A stretch of DNA of 64,000 nucleotides from NCBI RefSeq assembly GCF_003325455.1, contig NZ_CP025198.1, positions 1,674,001 to 1,738,000 of the forward strand, written 5' to 3'. Under the pieces are notes generated by a model. That model was given only the letters and a program-made list of their open reading frames with translations, had not been told where the DNA came from and did no database searches. Shown here piece by piece: positions 45,745 to 55,492 of this stretch. Source of the DNA: Acidipropionibacterium virtanenii (GTDB taxonomy: Bacteria; Actinomycetota; Actinomycetes; Propionibacteriales; Propionibacteriaceae). Every line of letters begins with the position of its first letter. Within the stretch, counting starts at the first letter, position 1. Both the position numbers and the translations under genes were made by a program.

Positions 45745-46520
45745 ACCCAGAATCCCCGGCGATCTCGATCCGCGACGCCGGCTACCGCTACCGGCGCTCG
45801 ACGGCACCGGTCCTCGAGCACGTGACGCTGGACGTGCCCGCTTTCGAGCATCTCGCCCTCATCGGGCGCTCCGGGTGCGGCAAGTCGACCCTGCTGAGAC
45901 TCATCGGCGGCCTCGCCTGCCCGCAGACCGGCACGGTCCAGGTGCTCGGCGCCACTGATGAGGCAGGGCGCCTGGCGGCCTGCGCCCTGATGCCCCAGAA
46001 CGACCTCCTGCTGCCCTGGTTCGACCTGGCCGGCAATGTCGCCATCGGCCTGCGCAACCAGGGGGTGCCGCGCCGGCGGGCGCGCTCCCGGGCGCTGGGC
46101 GCACTGTCCCAGCTCGGCCTGTCCGAGTGGGCCGGCGCGCGGCCGGACGCCCTGTCGGGAGGGATGCGCCAGCGCGCCTCCCTGGCCCGGGCACTGCTGG
46201 CCGGCAAGCCGGTGCTGCTGGCCGACGAGCCGCTGGGCGCCCTGGACGCCATCACCCGCGCCGAGGGACAGAAATGGCTGCGCGACGCCGTCACCGGTGC
46301 CAGTACGACCCTTGTGATGGTCACCCACGACGTCGAGGAGGCCCTGCTGCTGTCGCGGCGGGTGGTGCTGCTGGCCGGGCGGCCGGGCTGCTGCACCGGG
46401 TCGTGGCCCGGCTGGTTCGACGACGACCGCCCTCACGAGGAGATCCTGGCCGACCCGGAGTTCGGCGCATCGCGCACGGCGATCCTCGGGGCGCTGGGCC
46501 GGGTCAGGCAGGCGGCATGA
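45741..46520 (+). CDS. thiZ: Thiamine-precursor ABC importer, ATP-binding subunit
   Basis: The 259-residue ATPase has Walker A GRSGCGKST, Q-loop MPQNDLLLPW, signature LSGGMRQRASLARAL and Walker B VLLADEPLGALD, typical of the NitT/TauT/SsuB importer family. Its place behind a TPP riboswitch and before permease and NMT1-like binding protein genes points to uptake of a thiamine pyrimidine precursor (HMP or formylaminopyrimidine). It overlaps thiX by ATGA. Confidence 0.87.
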   Translation: MNPESPAISIRDAGYRYRRSTAPVLEHVTLDVPAFEHLALIGRSGCGKSTLLRLIGGLACPQTGTVQVLGATDEAGRLAACALMPQNDLLLPWFDLAGNVAIGLRNQGVPRRRARSRALGALSQLGLSEWAGARPDALSGGMRQRASLARALLAGKPVLLADEPLGALDAITRAEGQKWLRDAVTGASTTLVMVTHDVEEALLLSRRVVLLAGRPGCCTGSWPGWFDDDRPHEEILADPEFGASRTAILGALGRVRQAA

Positions 46521-47284
46521 GCAGGGTCGCGGCCCGCGTCCTGCCTCCGGCAGCGACCGTGGCGCTGCTGCTGGCCGGCTGGATCGCCGTGACCGCCGGT
46601 GGTGCCGTCCCGGCCTATGTGATCCCCTCGCCGCAGGCGGTGGTGACGGCCCTGGTGGACAACTGGGGAGACGTCCTGGCCTCGGCGACCTGGCTCACCG
46701 GGGCCGAGACTCTGGCAGGCATCGGCCTGGGAACTGCGGTGGCGGTGGGGATGGCCGTCGCCTCGGGATACCTCGCCGTCATCGGACGGGCGCTCACCCC
46801 ACTGCTGATCGCCTCCCAGGCGATCCCGACCGTCGTCATCGGACCGCTGCTCACCATCGCCCTGGGGTACGGGATGTCACCGAAGGTGATCGTCGTCGCC
46901 CTGCTGTGCTTCTTCCCGGTGGCACTGAACCTGATGGCAGGGATCCACGACGTCGACCATCGCCTGATCGACACCATGCGGACCCTCCACGCCGGGCGTT
47001 CGGCGCTGCTGTGGCGGGTGCGGATCCCCGCGGCCGCACCCCGCGGATTCGCCGGCCTGAGGGTCGCGGTGACATTCGCCCCGGTGGCCGCGGTCTTCGC
47101 CGAGTACACCGGATCCACCAACGGCATCGGCTATCTCATGCTCCAGGCCATCCCGCGCCTGGCCACCGACCTCGTCTTCGCCCAGGTGATCGTCCTCACC
47201 GCCATGTCCGGCCTGCTGCTGGGCGCCGTGACCCTGATCGAGCGACTCGCCTGCCCCTGGAATGTCACGGAAGGACACTCATGA
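46517..47284 (+). CDS. thiX: Thiamine-precursor ABC importer, permease subunit
   Basis: The 255-residue protein has six predicted membrane helices of the BPD_transp_1 type with the EAA-like loop DTMRTLHAGRSALLWRVRIPAAAP, which contacts the ATPase. VIPSPQAVVTAL near the N-terminus is usual for SsuC-like permeases. It starts and ends in four-base ATGA overlaps with thiZ and thiY. Confidence 0.88.
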   Translation: MSRVAARVLPPAATVALLLAGWIAVTAGGAVPAYVIPSPQAVVTALVDNWGDVLASATWLTGAETLAGIGLGTAVAVGMAVASGYLAVIGRALTPLLIASQAIPTVVIGPLLTIALGYGMSPKVIVVALLCFFPVALNLMAGIHDVDHRLIDTMRTLHAGRSALLWRVRIPAAAPRGFAGLRVAVTFAPVAAVFAEYTGSTNGIGYLMLQAIPRLATDLVFAQVIVLTAMSGLLLGAVTLIERLACPWNVTEGHS

Positions 47285-48300
47285 CCCGCTCCCCTCAGCA
47301 CACAGCCATCAGCCGACGTCGGCTCGGCCTGGCCGCGGTCGGCGCCGCCCTGGCCCTGGCGGGCTGCGGCCGGAAGGCCGACGCGCGGACCAGCACCCGG
47401 AGTCGCGCGGTGAACCTCCTGCTGGACTGGAATCCGAATCCCGACCACGTCACCATCTACACCGCCCAGCACACCGGCGCTTTCAGCAAGGCCGGGGTCG
47501 ACGTCGCGATCCACAATCCGGCCAACACCGCCGACGCCGCGAAGCAGGTCTCCCTGGGCCGGGCCGACCTCGCGGTCTCCTACGAGCCCGACACCCTCAT
47601 CGCTGTCGCGCAGGGCCTGCGGGTGGTCTCGGTGGCGGCCCTGATCCCCACCTGCCTCACCTCGCTCATCGCCCGGAAGGACTCCGGCATCACCAGTGCT
47701 GCAGATCTGGCGGGGAAGACGGTGGCCCTCTCCGGTCTCGCCTCTCAGAAGCCGAGTGTCGAGTACATCGCCCGCAAGGCCCACGTCGACCCTGCCACGA
47801 TCACCATGCCGAATGTTCAGCAGAGCCTTGATCAGGCGCTGCTCACCGGCAAGGCCCACGCCGTATACGGCGCATTCCGCAACATCGAGGGAATCGAACT
47901 GGCCGGGAAGATCCCTGTGACCGTGCTTCCCGCCACCGAGCTGGGGCTGCCCGGCTACTCCGAACTGGTGATCATCGCGAACCCGGAGCGGCTGACCTCC
48001 GACGCCGGCTACGCGGGCCGGGTGAAGGCCTTCCTCAAGGGGCTGGCCGCCGGTCAGGCCATCGCACTGGCCCACCCGGACGAGGCGGTGACCGCGATGC
48101 AGGTGCCGGCCAAGGGGTCCTATGACCGGGCGACCCTCGCCCGGATGGTCAAGGCCACGGTCTCCCTTCTGGGCGCGGAATTCGGGGTGCAGAAGGGATC
48201 GGACTGGGCTTCTTACGCCACCTGGATGCACCGCAACGGACTGCTCGACACTGCGGTCGACGGGGCGAAGGCCACCACCAACGAGTGGCTGGTCAAATGA
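47281..48300 (+). CDS. thiY: Thiamine-precursor ABC importer, substrate-binding lipoprotein
   Basis: The 339-residue protein has a twin-Arg-like start (SRRRLGLAAVG), a lipobox ALAGC and an NMT1/THI5-like domain. LLLDWNPNPDHVTIYTAQ matches the pyrimidine-binding motif of ThiY proteins. It should capture HMP or a related pyrimidine outside the membrane. The 3' end overlaps the converging DedA-like gene by eight bases. Confidence 0.88.
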   Translation: MTRSPQHTAISRRRLGLAAVGAALALAGCGRKADARTSTRSRAVNLLLDWNPNPDHVTIYTAQHTGAFSKAGVDVAIHNPANTADAAKQVSLGRADLAVSYEPDTLIAVAQGLRVVSVAALIPTCLTSLIARKDSGITSAADLAGKTVALSGLASQKPSVEYIARKAHVDPATITMPNVQQSLDQALLTGKAHAVYGAFRNIEGIELAGKIPVTVLPATELGLPGYSELVIIANPERLTSDAGYAGRVKAFLKGLAAGQAIALAHPDEAVTAMQVPAKGSYDRATLARMVKATVSLLGAEFGVQKGSDWASYATWMHRNGLLDTAVDGAKATTNEWLVK

Positions 48301-48823
48301 CCAGATGCACGCCCCAGTGGGTGGCCAGCGCCAACGCGTAACAGCGGATGAAGAAACCGACGGTGACACACAGCGAGAACCACCCGAACTTCATTCTCGT
48401 GGTGGCCGCGTAGATCACCACCAGGTAGACCGGAGGGATGCCCGAGACCGCCGAGAAGATGAGGATCGGCAGGCCCCAGCGGGGGCTCTCCACCAGATGG
48501 GCGGCCTTGGCGTTCCAGCGGCGCCATCGCGCTCGCCAGGATCCTTCGGGCACCGGCTTCTTCTCCCGGGGCGCGAACCATTTCAGTTTCCTGCCGTGGC
48601 GCACCGTCAGGAACATCACCTGCTTGCCGACGCCGTGGCCCAGGGCCAGTCCGATGGACACTTCGAGTGGCCCCAGCAGGCCACTGGCCAGGGAGCCCAC
48701 GATGAAGATCTCGGAGTTGAGGATCGGCACCAGGCTGGAGACGATCCCGAAGCCGAAGGCCGACGCGATCTCGTACCAGAAACGCCCGGTCAGCCAGACG
48801 TGGGCCAGCAGCAGGACGCTCAA
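48293..48823 (-). CDS. DedA/VTT-like membrane protein
   Basis: The 176-residue product has four predicted membrane segments and the stretch SSLVPILNSEIFIVGSLA, the re-entrant-loop pattern of the VTT/DedA or YqaA-like families, followed by LALGHGVGKQ. TTG 48823 is the best start because no ATG or GTG lies upstream of the first helix within the gap; GTG in the first helix would remove it. DedA proteins move or flip lipids and affect membrane potential. The gene follows the ACT-domain gene by eight bases. Confidence 0.6.
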   Translation of the reverse strand: MSVLLLAHVWLTGRFWYEIASAFGFGIVSSLVPILNSEIFIVGSLASGLLGPLEVSIGLALGHGVGKQVMFLTVRHGRKLKWFAPREKKPVPEGSWRARWRRWNAKAAHLVESPRWGLPILIFSAVSGIPPVYLVVIYAATTRMKFGWFSLCVTVGFFIRCYALALATHWGVHLVI

Positions 48824-48831
48824 CGCTGGTG

Positions 48832-49449
48832 TCAGTTCGCCAGCGCAGCCAGATGCTTGAGCCGGTTCAGCTCGGAGCCGAGGAAGGTCGGGCCGCCCTG
48901 GCGTCCCAGCGCCAGCCCCCGCCCACCGGCCAGGGGGGCGACCGCCACGACCGTGTCCCCCCAGCCGTCCATCCAGCCGTCGGTGAGGTCGATCGAGTGC
49001 GGCTGGTCGAAGGGCTCCAGCTGTCTGGTGGACTCCACAGTGAATTCCGGTGCCAGGGCGGTGGAGGTGAGCACCTCGCGGTCGGCGCTGAACAGCGCAG
49101 CCCACTGGCAGTGGAAGACCACCGGCGTGGCCTCGGTGAGGATCTCGGCGCCGTGCTCCGGATCGTCGGCCATCCGGTTGAGGGTGGCGATGTCGGACTC
49201 GATGCCCCAGTTCTCCGGGTACCGCGAGAGCCACAGCACCTTCACACCGTCGAGCATGTCGCAGGTCGACACCAGGGTGTCGGGCAGAGTGCTGGGAGGC
49301 AGGGTGAGGATGAAATCGTCGATGGCGTAGCCAGGGCCCTTCTCCACGATCTCGACCGCGGCGATATCGGCATTCACGGTTCCCATGGCGGTGGCCACCA
49401 GTCCCAGGGTTCCTGGGATGTCGGGCACCTGAACTCGGAGCATCAGCAC
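48832..49449 (-). CDS. ACT-domain protein upstream of gatCAB
   Basis: The 205-residue protein starts with a regulatory ACT domain (LRVQVPDIPGTLGLVATAMG, about residues 3-75). A second region follows (NWGIESDIATLNRM and later GGRGLALGRQGGPTF). ACT domains bind amino acids, so it may sense an amino acid such as glutamine or aspartate, but no regulatory target is known. This gene stands divergent to gatC in many actinobacteria. GTG 49449 or ATG 49443 may be used. Confidence 0.7.
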   Translation of the reverse strand: MLMLRVQVPDIPGTLGLVATAMGTVNADIAAVEIVEKGPGYAIDDFILTLPPSTLPDTLVSTCDMLDGVKVLWLSRYPENWGIESDIATLNRMADDPEHGAEILTEATPVVFHCQWAALFSADREVLTSTALAPEFTVESTRQLEPFDQPHSIDLTDGWMDGWGDTVVAVAPLAGGRGLALGRQGGPTFLGSELNRLKHLAALAN

Positions 49450-49541
49450 ACTTCATTGTCACCCCCCGATCGGCCGGTCCCAAATAGGCCGGCGGAATCG
49501 CGTCCGCCGCCCGCCGACTGGGGGCCGGGGACCGGCGGGCC

Positions 49542-49547
49542 TAGGAT
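49542..49547 (+). promoter_or_regulatory. Candidate -10 box for gatCAB
   Basis: TAGGAT would start transcription near 49553, 55 bases before gatC. No -35 is clear. Confidence 0.45.
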
Positions 49548-49552
49548 GTTCG

Positions 49553-49627
49553 ATGGCCGTGTCCGGTGGACCGGCCCGATCTGCTGCCGTCTCTCAGGAG
49601 GATCATCGTGGCTCTGTCGCCAGATGA
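49553..49627 (+). CDS. Possible 24-residue leader frame overlapping gatC start
   Basis: ATG 49553 lies five bases after TAGGAT and opens a frame of 24 codons that ends 20 bases inside gatC in another frame. The gatC ribosome site AGGAGGA lies within it. It may be chance. Confidence 0.2.
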   Translation: MAVSGGPARSAAVSQEDHRGSVAR

Positions 49628-49907
49628 CGTCGCCCGTCTGGCCGGCCTGGCGCGCATCGAGCTCACCGAGGAGGAGACGGCGAGGCTGGCACTCCAGCTC
49701 GACGGCATCCTCGACGCGGTGGCCAGCGTGTCCAGGGTGGCCGGCGACGATGTGCCGCCCACCTCGCACGCCGTGCCCCTGATCAATGTCTTCCGGGCCG
49801 ATGAGGTGAGGCCCTCGATGCCCACCGAGGAGGCACTGGCGATGGCGCCGCGGGCCGAGCAGAACCGGTTCAGGGTGCCTCGCATTCTCGATGAGGAGGC
49901 CATGTGA
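49608..49907 (+). CDS. gatC: Asp-tRNA(Asn)/Glu-tRNA(Gln) amidotransferase subunit C
   Basis: The 99-residue subunit begins [21 protein letters not shown] and contains [22 protein letters not shown], the two conserved GatC blocks. It wraps around GatA and GatB. GTG 49608 follows AGGAGGA; the upstream in-frame ATG 49566 has no ribosome site. The stop lies in GTGATG with the gatA start. Confidence 0.93.
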   Translation: MALSPDDVARLAGLARIELTEEETARLALQLDGILDAVASVSRVAGDDVPPTSHAVPLINVFRADEVRPSMPTEEALAMAPRAEQNRFRVPRILDEEAM

Positions 49908-51439
49908 TGGCGGACCTGTCCACCACAGAGAGCCTGCTGCGAGCCGACGCCACCGAGCTGGTCGCCGCGATGGAGTCCGGCGACCTGTCGTCCGAGCAGA
50001 TCACTGCGGCCTGCCTGGACCGGATCGACGCCGTCGACGACCGGGTCAACGCCTTCATCACTGTCGACCGCGACCGGGCCCTGGCCCAGGCCCGCGGCAT
50101 CGACGCCCGCCGGGCGGCCGGCGAGAGGCTCGGCCCGCTGGCCGGGGCGCCGCTGGCCGTCAAGGACATGTTCTGCTACAAGGGCATGCGCACCACAGCG
50201 GCCTCGAGAATGCTGGAGCACTGGATCTCCCCGTACACCTCGACGGTGGTGCAGCGCTGCATCGACGCCGGAATGGTGATCCTCGGCAAGACCAACCTCG
50301 ACGAATTCGCGATGGGATCCTCCACCGAGACCTCGGCCTTCGGTGCGACCCGCAACCCGTGGGCCACCGACCGGATCCCGGGCGGTTCGGGAGGCGGCTC
50401 GGCCGCGGCCCTGGCGGCCTTCGAGGCCCCACTGGGTCTGGGCACCGACACCGGCGGCTCGATCCGGATGCCGGCGGCGGTCACCGGAACCGTCGGCGTC
50501 AAGCCGACCTACGGCGGGACGTCGCGCTACGGCGTCATCGCCATGGCCTCGTCCCTGGACCAGCCCGGCCCGTGCGGGCGCAGCGTCCTGGACACCGCGC
50601 TGCTGCACCAGGTGATCGCCGGCCACGACCCGATGGACCAGACCTCGGTGCCTGCCGATGTGCCCCCGGTCGTCGAGGCCGCCCGGCGCGGCGATGTGGC
50701 GGGGCTGCGGATCGGTGTCGTGAAGGAGCTGTCCGGGCCCGGCTACTCGGCCGGAGTCCTCGAGCGCTTCAACGAGGCGGTCGCGGCGCTGACCGCCGTC
50801 GGCGCCGAGGTGGTGGAGGTCTCCTGCCCGTCATTCGAGCATGCGCTGGCCGCCTACTACCTCATCCAGCCCTCCGAGGTGTCCAGCAACCTGGCCCGCT
50901 ACGACGCCATGCGCTACGGGCTGCGGGTCGACGACGACGGTCATCATTCGGCCGAGCAGGTGATGACTGCGAGCCGGGGGGCCGGATTCGGCGCCGAGGC
51001 GAAGCGGCGCATCATCATCGGCACCTACGCGCTGTCCAGCGGCTACTACGACGCCTACTACGGCTCGGCGCAGAAGGTCCGCACCCTCATCTCGCGCGAT
51101 CTCGGCGAGGCGTGGAAGACCTGCGACGTGCTCGTGTCTCCCACCACACCGACCACCGCGTTCCGGATCGGCGAGCGGGCCGATGATCCGCTGTCCATGT
51201 ACGCCGCCGACCTGTGCACGATCCCCGCCAATATGGGGGGCATCGCGTCGGGATCCTTCCCGGCCGGGCTGTCGGACGGCCTGCCGGTCGGCTTCCAGGT
51301 GATGGCACCGGTGATGCGCGACGACCGCGTCTACCAGGTGGGTGCGGCGTTGGAGCGCGAACTGGAGAAGGACTGGGGAGCCCCGCTGCTGGCGCGGATC
51401 CCGGCCCTGGACGAGTCTGAGAAGGAGGGTGCGCGATGA
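49907..51439 (+). CDS. gatA: Asp-tRNA(Asn)/Glu-tRNA(Gln) amidotransferase subunit A
   Basis: The 510-residue amidase-signature enzyme releases ammonia from glutamine for GatB. The catalytic Lys lies in PLAVKDMFC, the cis-Ser in [11 protein letters not shown] and the Ser nucleophile in [14 protein letters not shown] 49907 shares a base with the gatC stop; GTG 49904 is possible. It ends in an ATGA overlap with gatB. Confidence 0.96.
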   Translation: MADLSTTESLLRADATELVAAMESGDLSSEQITAACLDRIDAVDDRVNAFITVDRDRALAQARGIDARRAAGERLGPLAGAPLAVKDMFCYKGMRTTAASRMLEHWISPYTSTVVQRCIDAGMVILGKTNLDEFAMGSSTETSAFGATRNPWATDRIPGGSGGGSAAALAAFEAPLGLGTDTGGSIRMPAAVTGTVGVKPTYGGTSRYGVIAMASSLDQPGPCGRSVLDTALLHQVIAGHDPMDQTSVPADVPPVVEAARRGDVAGLRIGVVKELSGPGYSAGVLERFNEAVAALTAVGAEVVEVSCPSFEHALAAYYLIQPSEVSSNLARYDAMRYGLRVDDDGHHSAEQVMTASRGAGFGAEAKRRIIIGTYALSSGYYDAYYGSAQKVRTLISRDLGEAWKTCDVLVSPTTPTTAFRIGERADDPLSMYAADLCTIPANMGGIASGSFPAGLSDGLPVGFQVMAPVMRDDRVYQVGAALERELEKDWGAPLLARIPALDESEKEGAR

Positions 51440-52944
51440 GCGTGTGGACCACTGACGACCTCCTCGGCTACGACGAGGCCATGGAGCGCTTCGACCCGGT
51501 GCTGGGACTGGAGGTGCACGTCGAGCTGTCGACCGCCTCGAAGATGTTCTGCGGCTGCCCGGCCGATTCCGACGGTGCCGAACCCAACACGCATGTCTGC
51601 CCGGTGTGCCTGGGGCTGCCCGGCTCGATGCCGGCGATCAACGGACACGCGGTGGAATCAGCGATCCGGATCGGCCTGGCCCTCAACTGCCGGATCGCGC
51701 CCTGGTGCCGAATGGCCCGGAAGAACTACTTCTACCCGGACATGACCAAGGACTACCAGACCTCCCAGTACGACGAGCCGATCTGCCACGACGGCCACGT
51801 CGACCTGGAGGTCGACGGGAAGACCTACCGGGTAGAGATCGAGCGGGCCCATATGGAGGAGGACGCCGGCAAGTCGCTGCATGTCGGCGGTTCGGACGGA
51901 CGCATCCAGGGCGCCGCGTACTCCCTGATGGACTACAACCGGGCCGGCGTGCCGCTCATCGAGATCGTCACCAAGCCGGTGCGCGGCCTGGGGGCCGCCG
52001 CACCGCAGGTGGCGCGGGCCTACATGGCCCATCTGCGCGACATCATGATCGCCCTGGGGGTGTCGCACGCCCGGATGGAGAGGGGCAACCTGCGCTGTGA
52101 CGCCAACGTGTCGCTGATGCCGAAGGGCGCCACGAAGCTGGGCACCCGCACCGAGACCAAGAACGTCAACTCGCTGCGCTCGGTGGAGGGGGCACTCACC
52201 TACGAGATCCGGCGCCAGGCCGCGGTGCTGGCCTCGGGGCGGGCGGTGCGCCAGCAGACCCGGATGTGGCAGGAGGACGGCGAGTACACCATCGCCGGGC
52301 GCGACAAGTCCGACGCCGAGGACTACCGCTACTTCCCCGAGCCCGATCTGGTGCCGATCGAGGCGTCGGCCGAGTGGGTGGAGGAGCTGCGCGCCACCCT
52401 GCCGGAGCTGCCGGCGGCCAAGCGGGCCCGGCTGAGTGCCGAGTGGTCCTTCTCGCAGCTGGAGATGGACGCCGTGGTGAACGCCGGTGCGCTGGACCTC
52501 ATCGAGGAGACCGTGAGGGCCGGTGCTGGTGCGGCGTCGGCGCGCAAGTGGTGGCTCACTGAGCTGTCGCGGCGGGCCAACGAGGCCGGCTGCGAACTGG
52601 CAGAGGTCGGCATGAGCCCGGTCCAGGTGGCCGCGGTGCAGAAGATGGTCGACGCCGGGACGCTCACTGACAAGCTGGCGCGCAGTGTCATCGACGGGGT
52701 GATCGCCGGGGAGGGCGAGCCCGACCAGGTGGTTGCAGCGCGCGGCCTGGCGGTCGTCTCCGACGATGGCGCCCTCGGGCAGGCTGTCGATGACGCCATC
52801 GCCGCCAATCCCGGTGTGGCCGAGAAGATCCGCGGCGGGAAGGTGCAGGCCGCCGGAGCCCTCATCGGGCAGGTGATGAAGGCGATGCGCGGCCAGGCCG
52901 ACGCCAAGAGGGTTCGCGAGATCATCCTGGACAAGCTGTCCTGA
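51436..52944 (+). CDS. gatB: Asp-tRNA(Asn)/Glu-tRNA(Gln) amidotransferase subunit B
   Basis: The 502-residue subunit activates and amidates mischarged Asp- or Glu-t[36 protein letters not shown] and [17 protein letters not shown] are the GatB catalytic blocks; the YqeY-like tail domain ends the protein. ATG 51436 overlaps gatA by four bases. All three subunits are present, so the transamidase is complete. Confidence 0.96.
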   Translation: MSVWTTDDLLGYDEAMERFDPVLGLEVHVELSTASKMFCGCPADSDGAEPNTHVCPVCLGLPGSMPAINGHAVESAIRIGLALNCRIAPWCRMARKNYFYPDMTKDYQTSQYDEPICHDGHVDLEVDGKTYRVEIERAHMEEDAGKSLHVGGSDGRIQGAAYSLMDYNRAGVPLIEIVTKPVRGLGAAAPQVARAYMAHLRDIMIALGVSHARMERGNLRCDANVSLMPKGATKLGTRTETKNVNSLRSVEGALTYEIRRQAAVLASGRAVRQQTRMWQEDGEYTIAGRDKSDAEDYRYFPEPDLVPIEASAEWVEELRATLPELPAAKRARLSAEWSFSQLEMDAVVNAGALDLIEETVRAGAGAASARKWWLTELSRRANEAGCELAEVGMSPVQVAAVQKMVDAGTLTDKLARSVIDGVIAGEGEPDQVVAARGLAVVSDDGALGQAVDDAIAANPGVAEKIRGGKVQAAGALIGQVMKAMRGQADAKRVREIILDKLS

Positions 52945-53033
52945 GCTGACGTCCGGGCGCCCGGTGCCGGTTCCGCCGGTATCGGGCGTCGTCCATCTCT
53001 GGGACATCCCGAAGAGCCGCAATGAGCCTCTGA

Positions 53034-53039
53034 TAGCGT
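53034..53039 (+). promoter_or_regulatory. Candidate -10 box for nucleobase permease gene
   Basis: TAGCGT 42 bases before ATG 53082, giving a leader of about 36 bases that carries a CAGGAGCAGG ribosome site. No purine riboswitch is seen in this short leader. Confidence 0.4.
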
Positions 53040-53081
53040 CCTGCTGGTTTTCTCGCACTCTCCGAACTCGCCAGGAGCAGG

Positions 53082-54428
53082 ATGTCGTCAGCAGATCTCA
53101 AAGAACCCACTGTCATCACGCCGATCAGACCCGAGGACGAGAAGGTCTCGCCCGGCAGGGCGCTCCTCTACGGCATCCAGCACATCCTGTCGGCCTACGG
53201 CGGAGTGGTCGCCGTCCCGCTGGTCGTCGGCAGCGCCGCCGGGCTGCCCGCCGACGAGATGGGGCTCATCGTCGCCGCCGCCCTCTTCGTCTCCGGCCTG
53301 GCCACCCTGCTGCAGTCCCTCGGGCTTCCCCACCTGGGCGCCAGGCTGCCCCTGGTCAACGGCACGACGATCGGCGCGGCGTCCACCATGCTGGCGATCA
53401 TCGCCGCCAACCAGAGCGACCCCCACCGCGCGATGCGGGTGATCTTCGGCGCGGTGATCGTCGCCGGCGTCGTCGGCTTCTGCCTGGCCGGACTCTTCGC
53501 CCGGATCCGCCGCTTCTTCCCGCCCGTGGTCACTGGCACCATCATCGCCGCGATGGGCATCTCCCTGCTGCCGGTCGCCGCCGGATGGGTGATGGGCTCC
53601 GACCCGAAGTCGCCTGACTACGGCTCGCTCACCAGCCTGGGCATCGCCCTGTTCTCCCTGGCGGTTGTGCTGGTCTGCAACCGGATCAAGGTGCTCTCCC
53701 AAGTCTCCATCCTGGTGGGCATCGTCGCCGGCACGCTCTTCGCCGCGGCGCTGGGCCACGCCGACTTCTCGGCTGTGAATCACGGTTCGGTGATCGCCTT
53801 CCCCAGGCCCTTCCGCTTCGGCGCCCCAGTCTTCGAGATCGGCGCCATCCTCTCGATGGTCATCGTCATCATCGTCACCCTGATGGAGGTGATGGCCGAC
53901 CTGTTCGCCGTTGGGGAGACCATCGGCACCGAGATCGACGACAAGCGGGTCGCCGACGGGCTGCGCGCCGACATGCTCGGTGCCGTCGTCGCCCCGGCCT
54001 TCAACTCCTTCGCCCCCACCGCCTTCGCCCAGAATGTCGGCCTGGTGGCCGTCACCGGCATCAAGTCCCGGTTCACGGTGGCCGCCGGTGCCGGCCTGCT
54101 CATCGTGCTGGGCCTGTTCCCGTGGCTGGGCCGCGTCGTCGCCGCGATCCCCGGACCCGTGCTCGGCGGGGTGGGCGTGGTCCTGTTCGGGACCGTGGCC
54201 TCCTCGGGGGTCAAGATCCTCGCCAAGGCCGACTTCGAGAATCCGCACAACCTGGTCGTCATCGCGGTGGCCCTGGCCATGGTGATGTTCCCGATCGGCG
54301 CGCCACACCTCTATGACCACCTGCCGACCTGGCTGTCGATGATCCTGGGCTCGGGGATCTCCTCGGCCGCACTGGCCGCCGTGCTGCTCAACCTGCTCCT
54401 CAACGGCCGCAAGGGCCTGGAGAAGTAG
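53082..54428 (+). CDS. NCS2-family nucleobase (xanthine/uracil type) permease
   Basis: The 448-residue transporter has twelve or more hydrophobic segments. GIQHILSAYGGVVAVPLVVG opens the first helix, LPLVNGTTIGAAS is the family motif, and SFAPTAFAQNVGLVAVTGI matches the substrate-binding signature of the xanthine/urate branch. It probably takes up a purine by proton symport; uracil cannot be excluded. It stands alone and has its own promoter. Confidence 0.88.
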   Translation: MSSADLKEPTVITPIRPEDEKVSPGRALLYGIQHILSAYGGVVAVPLVVGSAAGLPADEMGLIVAAALFVSGLATLLQSLGLPHLGARLPLVNGTTIGAASTMLAIIAANQSDPHRAMRVIFGAVIVAGVVGFCLAGLFARIRRFFPPVVTGTIIAAMGISLLPVAAGWVMGSDPKSPDYGSLTSLGIALFSLAVVLVCNRIKVLSQVSILVGIVAGTLFAAALGHADFSAVNHGSVIAFPRPFRFGAPVFEIGAILSMVIVIIVTLMEVMADLFAVGETIGTEIDDKRVADGLRADMLGAVVAPAFNSFAPTAFAQNVGLVAVTGIKSRFTVAAGAGLLIVLGLFPWLGRVVAAIPGPVLGGVGVVLFGTVASSGVKILAKADFENPHNLVVIAVALAMVMFPIGAPHLYDHLPTWLSMILGSGISSAALAAVLLNLLLNGRKGLEK

Positions 54429-54454
54429 GCCGGTCAGGATCCGGATCTCCGGGG

Positions 54455-55099
54455 TCAGATCTCCAGATCGGCCCGCGAGAAGACGTCCACGGCCTCGGGC
54501 TCCCCGAGGACCTCCACCCTGGCCGCCTCCTTGCGGCCCGCGCAGTACAGCAGCACCTCCGCCGGACGACCCACCAGAGTCACGATCCGGTCTCCCGGCC
54601 GCAGCCACATATCGTGCAGGTCGCCACTCTGGTCGGTGAGTTCGGCACGCACCCCCACGGGGGAGCGCCGGGTCAGCAGCCGTCCCGAACGGGACAGGAC
54701 CTTCGCCAGATGGGTCTGGGTCTGGTGGCCCAGATCGCGCGGTTTCCAGTCGGGCTCGGCTCGCAGCAGATCCTCGTGGTGGATGAAGAACTCCATCCCG
54801 TTGGCCGCCCGGTCCAGGGCAGGGACGCGGAACACGGACCAGGCGGCCGGGCCCTTGCGGAACCGCTCCACCCGCTCGGCGAATGAGTGCCGGGACTCCA
54901 GCCGCTCGGCCCGCCGGGCGGTGATCTCGTCGAAGGTCGACACGGCCATGCCCGGGGCAGCGAGCGGGTCGTTCTCCCGCAGCAGCAGATGGGTGAGGAG
55001 GTCGGACGCCAGCCATCCCTGGCAGAGGGTCGGAGCGGCCGGGCCGAACCGGTCCAGATCGTCGGCAAGTGCGGCCCTCTCGGTGCTGGCCAGTGACAT
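54455..55099 (-). CDS. TIGR03085-family (DinB-like) protein
   Basis: The 214-residue protein starts STERAALADDLDRFGPAAPTLCQGW, like the mycothiol-dependent maleylpyruvate isomerase N-terminal helix bundle. It has FFIHHEDLLRAEPDWKPR, where the His pair may bind metal, and a C-terminal beta domain with VGRPAEVLLYCAGR. This matches the actinobacterial TIGR03085 group of unknown role. ATG 55099 follows GAGAGGGGAA; a longer start at 55141 is less likely. Confidence 0.75.
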   Translation of the reverse strand: MSLASTERAALADDLDRFGPAAPTLCQGWLASDLLTHLLLRENDPLAAPGMAVSTFDEITARRAERLESRHSFAERVERFRKGPAAWSVFRVPALDRAANGMEFFIHHEDLLRAEPDWKPRDLGHQTQTHLAKVLSRSGRLLTRRSPVGVRAELTDQSGDLHDMWLRPGDRIVTLVGRPAEVLLYCAGRKEAARVEVLGEPEAVDVFSRADLEI

Positions 55100-55295
55100 C
55101 GCTGTTCCCCTCTCGCGCCGGTCCGGCGCTCGGCCCGGCACCGTTCATCCTGCCATCCCCGGCTGTCGAGGCGCAGCCGACGAGGCGCTCAGTACAGGGG
55201 ATCAAGTATGGCCCCGACGACGGCGTGTGACGCGGGATGTGTGGTGTCAGTGGGGTCTGGTAGACGTGGATCGTCTGGGGTCAGGCGGGATCGAC

Positions 55296-55349
55296 GAGAG
55301 AATCTCCACGGTGGCGGTGGTATTTCAGGCGCAACGTGGAGAATCTCTC
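55296..55349. repeat. 15-base inverted repeat
   Basis: Arms at 55296-55310 and 55335-55349 (GAGAGAATCTCCACG and CGTGGAGAATCTCTC) match at 14 of 15 positions, with a 24-base spacer. It could be an operator or a terminal-type repeat of an inserted segment. I see no matching copy on the other side of the HNH gene. Confidence 0.5.
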
Positions 55350-55480
55350 GCCGGCCCTGAATTCGTCGCGCCCCGGACCCGACCGATTCAGGGATGTGAG
55401 GTGGGAATCGTTAAGAAAACACCGAGAATCTGAACCGGAATTTTTAGGTTCACGATCTGGTATATGGCGTTCACATCGTT

Positions 55481-55486
55481 TAGAGT
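55481..55486 (+). promoter_or_regulatory. Candidate -10 box for HNH/DUF222 gene
   Basis: TAGAGT lies six bases before ATG 55493, with no ribosome site. Leaderless start expected. Confidence 0.5.
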
Positions 55487-55492
55487 TCTTCT

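Larger units (their letters stand above)
55100..55492. other. Intergenic region upstream of HNH gene with AT-rich end
   Basis: This 393-base gap has no convincing gene. The right part (about 55390-55490) is clearly less GC-rich than the rest of the window. It contains an inverted repeat (55296-55349) and the promoter of the HNH gene. Confidence 0.6.
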
